Part shown: positions 8,474 to 16,959 of the stretch, one piece after another
Position numbering within the stretch: the stretch's first letter is position 1
Layout: each line of letters opens with the position of its first letter
From: Candidatus Thorarchaeota archaeon
Lineage (GTDB): Archaea; Asgardarchaeota; Thorarchaeia; Thorarchaeales; Thorarchaeaceae
Reading direction: 5' to 3'
Assembly (NCBI GenBank): GCA_016840855.1
Contig: JAEORO010000214.1
Location: 1 to 37,689, forward strand
DNA: 37,689 nt
Position numbers and translations under genes: made by a program
Notes under the pieces: generated by a model
Database searches by the model: none
Told to the model about the DNA's origin: nothing
What the model saw: the letters and a program-made list of their open reading frames with translations, nothing else

Positions 8474-8527
8474 ATATTGGATGTCCGATACATTTAAATG
8501 TATATATAGGATGTCCAATATTGGACA
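8474..8527. promoter_or_regulatory. Divergent promoter/operator between padR-like gene and the arsM operon
   Basis: Perfect palindrome TGTCCAATATTGGACA (8512-8527); imperfect related site ATTGGATGTCCGAT (about 8476-8489); palindrome ACATTTAAATGT (8490-8501) and TATATATA between them. Confidence 0.7.
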
Positions 8528-8548
8528 CCCAATATAGATGGTGATTGA

Positions 8549-8692
8549 ATGGCTGAAAATAGAACTCATAAAAAAGCAGTTCCGAAATGTGGAATCAATA
8601 ATCAAATGAATTCTAGAAGGTCCTGTCAACTATCAGTGTGTGGTGACTATAAATTATCAGTAGAAAATCCTATGAAACTGGTGATAGCATGA
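8549..8692 (+). CDS. Candidate 47-aa Cys-containing upstream ORF, translationally coupled to arsM
   Basis: MAENRTHKKAVPKCGINNQMNSRRSCQLSVCGDYKLSVENPMKLVIA*; ATGA overlap with the arsM start; same GGTGAT-NNN-ATG context before this ATG and the arsM ATG. Confidence 0.45.
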   Translation: MAENRTHKKAVPKCGINNQMNSRRSCQLSVCGDYKLSVENPMKLVIA

Positions 8693-9519
8693 CGAAAATG
8701 AAGAAAGTAAGTGAAATGAAACCTGATGAGATTAAAGATGCAGTTAGAGATGCCTACTCTCGTGTAGCGAAGGAAACCTGGACTCCGGATGAACAAACAC
8801 CAAATTGTAGTGATGCAAGTTGTGGTCCTGCACCAAGTCAAACATCCTCAAGTTGTTGTGGTCCTCAGCAAGAAGTCAAAGTCACAAGAGTAAATCTTGC
8901 AGAAGCTCTTGGATATGATACTGAAGGTATGCCAACAGGTGCTACTGAATCCTTCGCTGGGTGTGGAAATCCTGTTGCACTTGCTAGTCTCAAAGAAGGC
9001 GAGGTTGTCCTTGATCTTGGTAGTGGTGCTGGCTTGGATATGTTTGTTGCAAGTAAGAAGGTCGGCGAAACTGGAAAGGTAATTGGTGTAGATATGACTC
9101 CCGCAATGATTGAGAAAGCAAAGCAAAATGCTGAAGAATTAGGAATCACGAATGTTGAATTTCGCTTTGGTGATATTGAGGATATGCCAGTTGAGGATAA
9201 TTCTGTTGACGTTGTAATTAGTAATTGTGTCATTAACTTGGCTCCTGATAAAGGCAAGGTGTTTCGTGAAGCTTATCGTGTTTTGAAACCTGGCGGTCGT
9301 GTGATGGTGTCTGATATAGTCCTCTCTAAACCATTGCCACAAGAAATTCGAGATGAAGTTGTGACGTACACTGGCTGCATTGGAGGTGCAATTCTTGATG
9401 AAGAGTATCTTCAACACATGCGTGATTCAGGATTTCATGATGTCCGGATCACTAGCAAGGCTGGACAGAGTCTCTACGGTGCATATAGTGCATACATTGC
9501 TGGATCAAAGCCTGAGTGA
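8689..9519 (+). CDS. arsM: Arsenite S-adenosylmethionine methyltransferase
   Basis: SSCCGP..., TESFAGCGNPVALASLKEGEVVLDLGSGAGLDMFVASKKVGETGKVIGVDMTPAMI, ISNCVINLAPDKGKVFREAYRVLKPGGRVMVSDIV, YTGCIGGA. Confidence 0.95.
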   Translation: MTKMKKVSEMKPDEIKDAVRDAYSRVAKETWTPDEQTPNCSDASCGPAPSQTSSSCCGPQQEVKVTRVNLAEALGYDTEGMPTGATESFAGCGNPVALASLKEGEVVLDLGSGAGLDMFVASKKVGETGKVIGVDMTPAMIEKAKQNAEELGITNVEFRFGDIEDMPVEDNSVDVVISNCVINLAPDKGKVFREAYRVLKPGGRVMVSDIVLSKPLPQEIRDEVVTYTGCIGGAILDEEYLQHMRDSGFHDVRITSKAGQSLYGAYSAYIAGSKPE

Positions 9520-10346
9520 AGGAGAGTTATTTTTTGGATTTTGAGGTTAGTATGGAAACCAGCGGAAATCTTGTCAAAGTGCCTGTCGGTGTCAATGGTC
9601 AAGGTCCTTTCATCTTTGACCTAGACACTGGCGCATCAGCGACAACCCTTTCCAAAAAACTCGCTGAAAAGCTTGGAATCGAAATTCGTAAAAGCAATCG
9701 TTCTGATGCACGTGGTATTGGAGGAGGAGTCCCTACTGAATTCGCAGACGCAACCATCAATCTTGGCGCTCTTGAATTTGAAGTGGATGAGGTCTATGTC
9801 CTAGATCTTGACTCAATGTTACGTTGCGCTGGTGAGCACGGTGGAGTGTTAGGATATACAACTCTGAAGCATTGTACGATGTCACTCAGTTATTCTAAGA
9901 AACGCTTCAAATTGAGCAAAGGTAGTTCCTCATTAAACCTTGAATGGGGAAAGTTCCATTACATCCAAGACACGCACCTTATTGGAATTCCGGTTCATAT
10001 AAACGGAAGCGGCCCCTATGAATTCGTTCTCGATACTGGGGCTGGTAACAGTGTAGTTACGCCAGAACTAGCTAAGAAGCTGGGTCTTGAAGCCAAAGAA
10101 TTCCCTGGTATCGCCCGTGGAATTGGTGGGGATGTTCAACTAAAACTTGCTCCGGTAGAAACATTATCAGTTGGATCAGCACAAATTGAGAATACCCAAT
10201 TAGTCGTTGTAGATCTCTCGCTTGTGTCACCCAAGGGAAAACTGATTGATAATGGTATCATCGGATATGACTTTCTCAGGAATTTTGAAACTATCATCGA
10301 TTATCCCGAACAGCAGTTTTCGTTTATTGACGAGCGCGATTCGTAG
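9516..10346 (+). CDS. Tandem retropepsin-like aspartyl protease (two DTG domains)
   Basis: VPVGVNGQGPFIFDLDTGASATTLSKKLAEKLGI ... ARGIGGG and IPVHINGSGPYEFVLDTGAGNSVVTPELAKKLGL ... ARGIGGD; GTG start overlaps the arsM stop (alternatives TTG 9534 or ATG 9552, the latter preceded by GAGGT). Confidence 0.88.
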   Translation: MKESYFLDFEVSMETSGNLVKVPVGVNGQGPFIFDLDTGASATTLSKKLAEKLGIEIRKSNRSDARGIGGGVPTEFADATINLGALEFEVDEVYVLDLDSMLRCAGEHGGVLGYTTLKHCTMSLSYSKKRFKLSKGSSSLNLEWGKFHYIQDTHLIGIPVHINGSGPYEFVLDTGAGNSVVTPELAKKLGLEAKEFPGIARGIGGDVQLKLAPVETLSVGSAQIENTQLVVVDLSLVSPKGKLIDNGIIGYDFLRNFETIIDYPEQQFSFIDERDS

Positions 10347-10395
10347 ACTTCGGAAGACACATAGGCAGATTTGTCAGAATATTTGAGCGGTTTTA

Positions 10396-11229
10396 ATGAT
10401 GAGTGAGGAAAGCACCTACCAAGGTTATGATGGTACTACAATGCTCTTGAGAATCTGGAAACCAAAGGGAGATCCCAAGGCGATTGTTCTCGGCCTTCAC
10501 GGTTTAGGGTCTCATAGTGGTCGTCTTGCATACTTAGGTGAAAGATTCATTTCGCATGGTTATACCTTCTATGCTCCTGATTTACGAGCCTTTGGTACGT
10601 TTCCAGGCCGCAAGGGTCATGTAGAGAGATTTGATGAATACATTGAAGATATAGAATCATTAGTGGCATACTTGAAACTCCTTCATCAAGACAAGAAGCT
10701 ATTTCTTTTTGGCCATTCTCTTGGAGCTGTTTTTATCATTCATTATGTTGCCAAACATCCAAGTGAAGCTGATGGAATCCTTATTCCAGCACCAGCAGTT
10801 TCAGAGCGGCTAAAAGTGGGTGGAGCTACAAGAGCAATTGCATCCTTCCTTTCCAAGCTCAATGTCAAGATTTACTTTAGTAACGGTCTTGATTATGAAT
10901 TGATATCAAGGAATCCTGAAATTGTAAAAGACAATAGGGAAGATCCACTCCGATTTGATAAAGCGACACCACGATATGCTATAGAGGGACTAAAGGCAAG
11001 TAAAGAAGCATTTGACTTGGCTAGTAGAATCACTACACCGGTTTTAGTTCAGCAATCTGGCGATGATTTAATCTTGGTTCCTGAACGTAACAAGGAGTTC
11101 TTTGATAATATTGCATCTGAGGACAAAACTTGGAAACTCTATCCTGGACTCTATCATGAACCTTACCATGAAGATGGAAGCGAAGAAGTCTTCGCTGATA
11201 TGTTCAAATGGCTTGAAGAACGAAGGTGA
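10396..11229 (+). CDS. Alpha/beta hydrolase, monoacylglycerol-lipase-like
   Basis: LGLHGLGSHSGRLAYLGERF, FLFGHSLGAVF nucleophile elbow, C-terminal QQSGDDLILVPERN / YPGLYHEPYHE. Confidence 0.88.
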   Translation: MMSEESTYQGYDGTTMLLRIWKPKGDPKAIVLGLHGLGSHSGRLAYLGERFISHGYTFYAPDLRAFGTFPGRKGHVERFDEYIEDIESLVAYLKLLHQDKKLFLFGHSLGAVFIIHYVAKHPSEADGILIPAPAVSERLKVGGATRAIASFLSKLNVKIYFSNGLDYELISRNPEIVKDNREDPLRFDKATPRYAIEGLKASKEAFDLASRITTPVLVQQSGDDLILVPERNKEFFDNIASEDKTWKLYPGLYHEPYHEDGSEEVFADMFKWLEERR

Positions 11230-11250
11230 AATTGAAGAGATAAGTTCCTA

Positions 11251-11670
11251 CTAGTTTTTCCCAAATCCTTTCTCCTGCAGGAATTTACCAAATTTCTTAT
11301 CTATTGATTCAATATGCTTAACAAGCCAATTAATCAGGAATGTATTGATTGAATTACTGAGTGCCTCAGTTGCGCCATCCTGTTCAAAATCCTCTACCAA
11401 ACGGTCCAGTGTAAATGTGAATTCCTCATGCTGTTGCTTGTGAGGAACGAGTCCTGGATAATCTAGTTTCTTCATATGTCTCTCTTCAGTTGAGAAATGG
11501 AACTCAGTATAATCTATCAGAAAATCAAGTGTCTTCAGGATTTTTTCCAAACCACGTGCATGCTTAACAGCTTCTGATAAATCTTTGATCCTTAGTATAA
11601 GCATCTTGTGTTGTTCATCTATCAGGTCGATGCCAACAGAGTAACTATCATTCCATTCGATTTCTGTCAT
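11251..11670 (-). CDS. Bacteriohemerythrin-type protein
   Basis: WNDSYSVGIDLIDEQHKML, DYTEFHFSTEERHM, YPGLVPHKQQHEEF, LVKHIESIDKKFG: canonical hemerythrin His/Glu/Asp ligand pattern. Confidence 0.93.
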   Translation of the reverse strand: MTEIEWNDSYSVGIDLIDEQHKMLILRIKDLSEAVKHARGLEKILKTLDFLIDYTEFHFSTEERHMKKLDYPGLVPHKQQHEEFTFTLDRLVEDFEQDGATEALSNSINTFLINWLVKHIESIDKKFGKFLQEKGFGKN

Positions 11671-11764
11671 GATTTGGTTTTCTCAAGTTACTAGTCATAA
11701 GGATTGTTCTATCGCTATAGTTCTGAACTTTAACTATGAAAAGCCTTTTATGCGCGCCGAAGAT

Positions 11765-11784
11765 TCGACGCCGCCAAGCGTCGA
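11765..11784. promoter_or_regulatory. Inverted repeat in divergent promoter region
   Basis: TCGACGC-CGCCAA-GCGTCGA, perfect 7-bp arms, between the hemerythrin gene and the surface protein gene. Confidence 0.35.
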
Positions 11785-11831
11785 GATGACTTAAGATAAG
11801 TCTGTCTCTAATCCATCGAGAGTGACATTGA

Positions 11832-13748
11832 ATGAGCAAAACAAATAGAGTGTTCGCATTCCTTTTCCTGGTTCTCTTTGTGGTTAGTATAGCTACTCCA
11901 GTGGCGTTCCACAAGAACTTCATTCTGGACAAATCCCCAGACAGATTATTTGAACCAGCTTCTACAAATTATATCGTGGATATTACTGTCCGTAATGATG
12001 GGATGGCATTCAATGATGATGACTTTGACTTTCGGGTTAGGAATGGTACAATTGCACTGAACAATGCATTGGTGAGGCTTTACAATGTAACAACAGGTTT
12101 GTTCACTGGCTATGAGGATCAAACAGATGGTAATGGACTTGCACACTTCTCGAATCTGCCGCAAGGTGTCTATCAGTGGAACGTTTCACATCCCTTGGAC
12201 ACAATCACTCCGCAAAAGACTGGGCAAATTACATCTGATGGTCCTGAGGCAAGTGTCCAGATTCTATTTGGCAATATCGACTGGGAGAATGATGATGATG
12301 ACATCAATGCAACTGTACGAGATGTTGAAGGCAGGTTAGCTTACAACCTTAACTTTTCTGTTCATTATGCACTTAACGACTCGATTTGGGCACAGAGTGA
12401 AGTCATAGATGGAAAGGCTGGCTTTGAGGACCTTCCAGAAGGCACCTATACGTGGAAGGTTTCTGTCTTAGGTGGGACTACCTACGATGGCTATTTGCTT
12501 GCAAGTGGAACTGTTCAATCCAATGGGACTCAACTTCTAGAATTCCATAGTGTTGACCAACTGACTGGAAACTCTGATTACCTTGATTTAGAAGTCTTTA
12601 CATACTTTGAAACCAGTATTTCTCCAATTGTAGGTGCAACAATTGAAGTAACATTCAAGAATGGTACTTTCTACGACTCAAAGGTCACACCCGCAAATGG
12701 TACAGTGACCTTCATTGATCTTCCTATTGAATTCATCAATTGGACTATTACTTATATGGGCGAGCCTGTAGGCCTTGGCAATTACTCTTATGATTTAACA
12801 ACGGTTGAAGCGGATGTCAGAAACCCCATCATTACTTTAGCTGATGATCTTGAAGTCCTACTTGGGACAGAAAATGTAACTCTATCTTGGACGATAGAAG
12901 ATGAACATCCCGGCTCAATTCAAGTTTGGGTTAATGGAGTTCTAAATGTAACAACACCTTGGTTAAACACAACCTATGAGTATGTATACAATATCAGTTC
13001 CTCATTTTCGAACTTCATCATTGGCTACTATGAGATTAAATTAAAGGCAATTGATTTGCACTCTAATTATGCAGAAGATATTCTTACCCTTCGATTCTAT
13101 GAGAATGTCACTCCTGTAATTGAAGGTCCTGATCCATTGGAGTTCACTTTTGGTGAAAGAGGCCACTCACTCTCATGGAATGTTACTGATGAATATCCTG
13201 ACAAGTATGTCATTACAAAGGATGGCGAAAATTTCGCAAATGGCACAATCGACCCTGAGGAGCCAGTAATTACAATCAGTCTTGATGGACTTGGAGTTGG
13301 AGTGCATAATTTTACACTTTATGCAAATGATACGAGTGGAAATCTAGCTACCTATAGTGTATTGGTGACTGTGTTGGGTGATGATGTTCTACCAGTGATT
13401 ACGTATACTCCCCCTGATATTCACTATGCTCAAGGTGATAGGAATCAAGTCTACAGTTGGACTGCCACAGATGAATTCATGGACTACTATGTGATTCTTG
13501 TTGATAATGTAGTCGTCGTAACAGATGACTGGACAACAATGAATATTGAATTCGATTTCGGAGGGTTATCTCTGGGTCAGCACAATGTGACTCTACGAGT
13601 TTACGATACCAGTGGTAATATGGCTGAGTCCACGGTGAGGGTATTTGTTTCAGCATCAACAGCTTCAGTATACCTTACGTGGGCTATTCTAATCTCAGTA
13701 GGAGTCATTGCTGTAGTAGCCTTAATCTGGTTCATAAGATATCGTTAG
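11832..13748 (+). CDS. Large cell-surface protein with repeated Ig-like/carboxypeptidase-regulatory-like domains and C-terminal TM anchor
   Basis: N-terminal signal (VFAFLFLVLFVVSIATPVAF), repeated SWTxxDExPxxYxVxxDG ... LGVGxHNFTLxAxDTSGN modules, TM VYLTWAILISVGVIAVVALIWFIRYR; many NxS/T sequons. Confidence 0.8.
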   Translation: MSKTNRVFAFLFLVLFVVSIATPVAFHKNFILDKSPDRLFEPASTNYIVDITVRNDGMAFNDDDFDFRVRNGTIALNNALVRLYNVTTGLFTGYEDQTDGNGLAHFSNLPQGVYQWNVSHPLDTITPQKTGQITSDGPEASVQILFGNIDWENDDDDINATVRDVEGRLAYNLNFSVHYALNDSIWAQSEVIDGKAGFEDLPEGTYTWKVSVLGGTTYDGYLLASGTVQSNGTQLLEFHSVDQLTGNSDYLDLEVFTYFETSISPIVGATIEVTFKNGTFYDSKVTPANGTVTFIDLPIEFINWTITYMGEPVGLGNYSYDLTTVEADVRNPIITLADDLEVLLGTENVTLSWTIEDEHPGSIQVWVNGVLNVTTPWLNTTYEYVYNISSSFSNFIIGYYEIKLKAIDLHSNYAEDILTLRFYENVTPVIEGPDPLEFTFGERGHSLSWNVTDEYPDKYVITKDGENFANGTIDPEEPVITISLDGLGVGVHNFTLYANDTSGNLATYSVLVTVLGDDVLPVITYTPPDIHYAQGDRNQVYSWTATDEFMDYYVILVDNVVVVTDDWTTMNIEFDFGGLSLGQHNVTLRVYDTSGNMAESTVRVFVSASTASVYLTWAILISVGVIAVVALIWFIRYR

Positions 13749-13750
13749 AA

Positions 13751-13783
13751 GGCATGACGGTAACCTATAGCCGTCAGCCTTTT
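13751..13783 (+). terminator. Intrinsic-type terminator
   Basis: GGC-A-TGACGG-(TAACCTATAG)-CCGTCA-GCC followed by TTTTAT, just after the stop of the surface protein gene. Confidence 0.65.
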
Positions 13784-13841
13784 ATCTCTAACAATGAAGG
13801 TCTGCAGAGTAGCAACTCTTTTCGTTGTTCAATGAGTAACT

Positions 13842-15149
13842 ATGGTGAATATTGTGAGCTATATCCACATCGGTGACGTGTTAACAGGGAAATACGAAGG
13901 CAAAACAGTACACCTTCGTGGATGGGTCCATCGTATTCGGAAGCAAAAGAAGATGGTATTTGTCCTTCTACGTGATCCCTCAGGTGTTGTACAGACAGTC
14001 ATTAAGAAATCCGTGGTCAGTGAGAAAGAATATGCCGATGCAGAGAGGATGTTGATTGAATCTCTCGTCACAATGGTGGGTATTGTGAAAGCTGATGCTC
14101 GTGCTGAGGGAGGATATGAAATCCAAGTTGAGAAGTTTGAAGTCTTGCACTTCGCAGAGGAGTTCCCAATTACTGAACACCAAAGTATCGAATTCTTGAA
14201 TGATAATCGTCACTTGTGGATGAGGTCTCGTAAACTCACCAATGTACTCAAGATTCGTGATGAGGTGTTCCGGGCTACAAGAGAATACCTTAGAAACGAG
14301 GGTTTCTTCGAAACCACATGTCCGATGTTTGTGTCAACCATGGGTGAGGAAGGAGCAGAACTTTTCGAAGTTGAATACTTTGGAAAGAAGATGTATATGA
14401 CCCAAACGAGCCAGATGCATCTAGAACCCCAATTGTTCGCAATGGAAAAAGTGTTCATTTTAGCACCTTCTTTCCGAGCCGAGAAATCTCGTACCCGAAA
14501 ACATGTCACTGAATTTTGGCATCTCGAGGTGGAGGAGGCATGGTGCGATCATGAATGCAACTTGAAACGGCAGGAAGGTCTCATTAGTCATATGTGCCAC
14601 TCAGTCGCCCAGAACCGTTCCGCTGAACTCAAAGAATTAGAAATAGACCCAGAGCGGTTACTAGCTGTAAATCCACCTTTTGATAGAATGACCTACGAAC
14701 AAGCTATTAGATTTTGTCAAAAAGCTGGACTTGATATAAAATGGGGAGATGATATTCGCGCTGAAGCAGAGGAATTATTGACAAAAGACAGTGATAATTT
14801 CCTCTTTGTTGAATATTATCCCAAAGAAATCAAATCATTCTATATGAAACATAATCCCGACGACCCTCGGACATACAAAAACAGTGACCTTCTAGCTCCT
14901 CGTGGCTTTGGAGAGGTGATTGGGGGTAGTGAGCGTGAAACCGACGCGCAACGTTTGATTGACAATCTTCTCCGTATTGGAGATGATCCGGAGAAATACA
15001 AATGGTACATTGATATCCGCCGATATGGTAGTGTTCAACACTCTGGATTTGGTGTAGGGATTGATAGAATAATAACGTGGATGTTGAAACTCGACCATAT
15101 TCGTGATAGTATCCCATTTCCAAGGACAGTAAGTCGAATATTCCCATAG
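13842..15149 (+). CDS. asnS: Asparaginyl-tRNA synthetase (class IIb)
   Basis: FRAEKSRTRKHVTEFWHLEVEEAW, RGFGEVIGGSERE, YIDIRRYGSVQHSGFGVGIDRIITWMLKLDHIRDSIPFPRT: AsnRS-type rather than AspRS-type motifs 2 and 3. Confidence 0.85.
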   Translation: MVNIVSYIHIGDVLTGKYEGKTVHLRGWVHRIRKQKKMVFVLLRDPSGVVQTVIKKSVVSEKEYADAERMLIESLVTMVGIVKADARAEGGYEIQVEKFEVLHFAEEFPITEHQSIEFLNDNRHLWMRSRKLTNVLKIRDEVFRATREYLRNEGFFETTCPMFVSTMGEEGAELFEVEYFGKKMYMTQTSQMHLEPQLFAMEKVFILAPSFRAEKSRTRKHVTEFWHLEVEEAWCDHECNLKRQEGLISHMCHSVAQNRSAELKELEIDPERLLAVNPPFDRMTYEQAIRFCQKAGLDIKWGDDIRAEAEELLTKDSDNFLFVEYYPKEIKSFYMKHNPDDPRTYKNSDLLAPRGFGEVIGGSERETDAQRLIDNLLRIGDDPEKYKWYIDIRRYGSVQHSGFGVGIDRIITWMLKLDHIRDSIPFPRTVSRIFP

Positions 15150-15220
15150 CTATGGATTTCTCTTAGAGGCTCAGGTGTATCTTTTCTTTATCGGACACAC
15201 CTACTATTTGTATCTTGGAA

Positions 15221-15592
15221 TTACTGGTTTGTTATGAAGAGATACGTGTAAAGAAGTGCAAATAGTACATGAAGTCCAATAATACTCCATACCATGACAC
15301 TTACTACAGCTGTAAAGTATGCAAATAATTCAGCCACTACCATTAGGATAAATGCAAGATCAAATAGAATGAATATTGCCTGTCTAGTGTCTGAATGTTC
15401 TACATTCCGAACAAGAAATGCAAATACAGCTGCTGCTAGTATCCATGAGGCTGAGTGGCGTCCCATGGTCAGCCCTCCTTCGAGATATGATGCACCTAAT
15501 AGGTCCAGTATCATATCTGGCACAAACATAAGACTAATTCCAAAAAATAAACCCACGATAGTTGTTAGTAAGAAGACTGGTTTTGCTTGCAT
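15221..15592 (-). CDS. Small membrane protein (about 4 TM), unknown function
   Basis: 123 aa with four hydrophobic segments. Confidence 0.6.
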   Translation of the reverse strand: MQAKPVFLLTTIVGLFFGISLMFVPDMILDLLGASYLEGGLTMGRHSASWILAAAVFAFLVRNVEHSDTRQAIFILFDLAFILMVVAELFAYFTAVVSVMVWSIIGLHVLFALLYTYLFITNQ

Positions 15593-15693
15593 CTCAATCT
15601 CCCAGCATATTTGAGCAGAAGCTTGTATTTATTTATTTTTATAATTTGATTATTTGTCTATTCGATTCTTAGCAATATGAATTAACTTGCAGT

Positions 15694-15716
15694 AAAAAAA
15701 AGATCAGTTTCTCTGA
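15694..15716 (-). terminator. Short stem plus T8 terminator
   Basis: Minus strand TCAG-AGAAA-CTGA-TC-TTTTTTTT, downstream of the minus gene ending at 15759. Confidence 0.5.
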
Positions 15717-15758
15717 CGAGCACATTGTAATTATTTGTAGAATAAGGTGTGATTTGAT

Positions 15759-16013
15759 TCAAGAAGTCTCACTCGATTCCTGTTGCTTTTTCTCAATCAG
15801 CTCTGCTTGATGAATCCTGACCATTTGGATTGAATATACTAAACCCAGTCCCCCCACGACAACTCCGATTAGCCAGAGTGGACTAGCAAAAGGATGTGCA
15901 AAGATGAGTGTAAGTGTATATAGTAACAAACTGGCAAAGAATATTCCAAATGATACAAGTACTGCATAGAATGACCATGGCATTTGACTGAAACTCATGC
16001 TTTCCACTCTCAA
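15759..16013 (-). CDS. Small two-TM membrane protein
   Basis: 84 aa with two hydrophobic helices; codirectional with and upstream-adjacent to the ABC cluster. Confidence 0.55.
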   Translation of the reverse strand: MRVESMSFSQMPWSFYAVLVSFGIFFASLLLYTLTLIFAHPFASPLWLIGVVVGGLGLVYSIQMVRIHQAELIEKKQQESSETS

Positions 16014-16062
16014 CTCTCAGGATAACTGCAATAAAGACCTTGTCCAACTCAGAATCTGACAC

Positions 16063-16959
16063 TCACTGGTTAGACTGGAAATTATTATTCTCTTCATCTC
16101 CAGTGCTCAACGGACTTACTAGTAGTCCTTCTGAAGTTGCTTTTAGAACAACTCGTTTCTTGATTCCTGCTAAGCGTCTGATCGTTTCTGGAATCACCAT
16201 TCGCCCCTTCGCATCAATTTCCGTGATGTCACCATAGAGCGTGTGTTTCTGTCCCTCAATGAGACCATCTCTAATTCTCAAGACCCTATCTGCATACTCT
16301 GCAACTCGTGGATTATGGGTGACATTGATGATGGTTGTTCCAAATTCTTCGTTAGTCTTCTTCAGGGCTTCCATGACCATCTCAGTTGTTTCACTATCCA
16401 GCTCTCCTGTAATTTCGTCTCCCAGTAGAAGTTCCGGTTTGTTTGCTAGAGCCACGCAAATTGCACATCTTTGGTTTTCTCCTCCAGACATTTGATTTGG
16501 CTTATGGTGTGCTCTTGGACCCAGTCCCATTGTATCAAGTAACATCTGAGCTCTTTCATTTGCGAGCTTTGTTGGTGCGCCCGCGAGTTTCATAGGTAGA
16601 GTGACATTCTTGAATGCTGTTAGACCAGGTACCAGATTACCAACTTGCCAGATGAAACCGACTTTCTGTCGTCGATAGAGCATGGACCTTCTGTCATCAA
16701 GGATAGAAACGCTGTGACCATCAAAGAGAATCATTCCTGCTGTGGGTTTATCTAGTGCTCCCAACATCTTAAGTAAGGTTGATTTTCCTGACCCACTAGG
16801 TCCAACAATTGATAGGAACTCACCCTCACGCACTTCGAAGTCAACTCCTCTTAAGGCAATGACCTCTTTCTGTCCCCGCCTGTAGACTTTCATTAGGTCT
16901 CTAACAACAACCTTGTATTGCTCCGCGATTTCATCAAGATTTTCTGTCATGATTTTCAC
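16063..16959 (-). CDS. ABC transporter ATPase (MacB/LolD class) with C-terminal AbrB/SpoVT-like domain
   Basis: GPSGSGKST Walker A, MSGGENQR signature, LLLGDEITGELD Walker B; C-terminal GDITEIDAKGRMVIPETIRRLAGIKKRVVLKATSEGLLVSP matches the SpoVT-AbrB pattern. Confidence 0.92.
   Translation of the reverse strand: MKIMTENLDEIAEQYKVVVRDLMKVYRRGQKEVIALRGVDFEVREGEFLSIVGPSGSGKSTLLKMLGALDKPTAGMILFDGHSVSILDDRRSMLYRRQKVGFIWQVGNLVPGLTAFKNVTLPMKLAGAPTKLANERAQMLLDTMGLGPRAHHKPNQMSGGENQRCAICVALANKPELLLGDEITGELDSETTEMVMEALKKTNEEFGTTIINVTHNPRVAEYADRVLRIRDGLIEGQKHTLYGDITEIDAKGRMVIPETIRRLAGIKKRVVLKATSEGLLVSPLSTGDEENNNFQSNQ

Noticed and set aside
8468-8629. N-terminal extension of the PadR ORF (MTGPSRIHLIIDSTFRN...)
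   Set aside because: It would translate through the operator palindromes and TATA elements; ATG at 8467 gives a standard PadR N-terminus.
8865-9417. Several minus-strand ORFs across arsM
   Set aside because: Antisense shadows of a clearly recognised methyltransferase gene.
13842-15149. Aspartyl-tRNA synthetase call
   Set aside because: The motif 2/3 region (AEKSRTRKHVTEFW, IGGSERE, HSGFGVGIDRIITW...IPFPRT) fits AsnRS better than archaeal AspRS.
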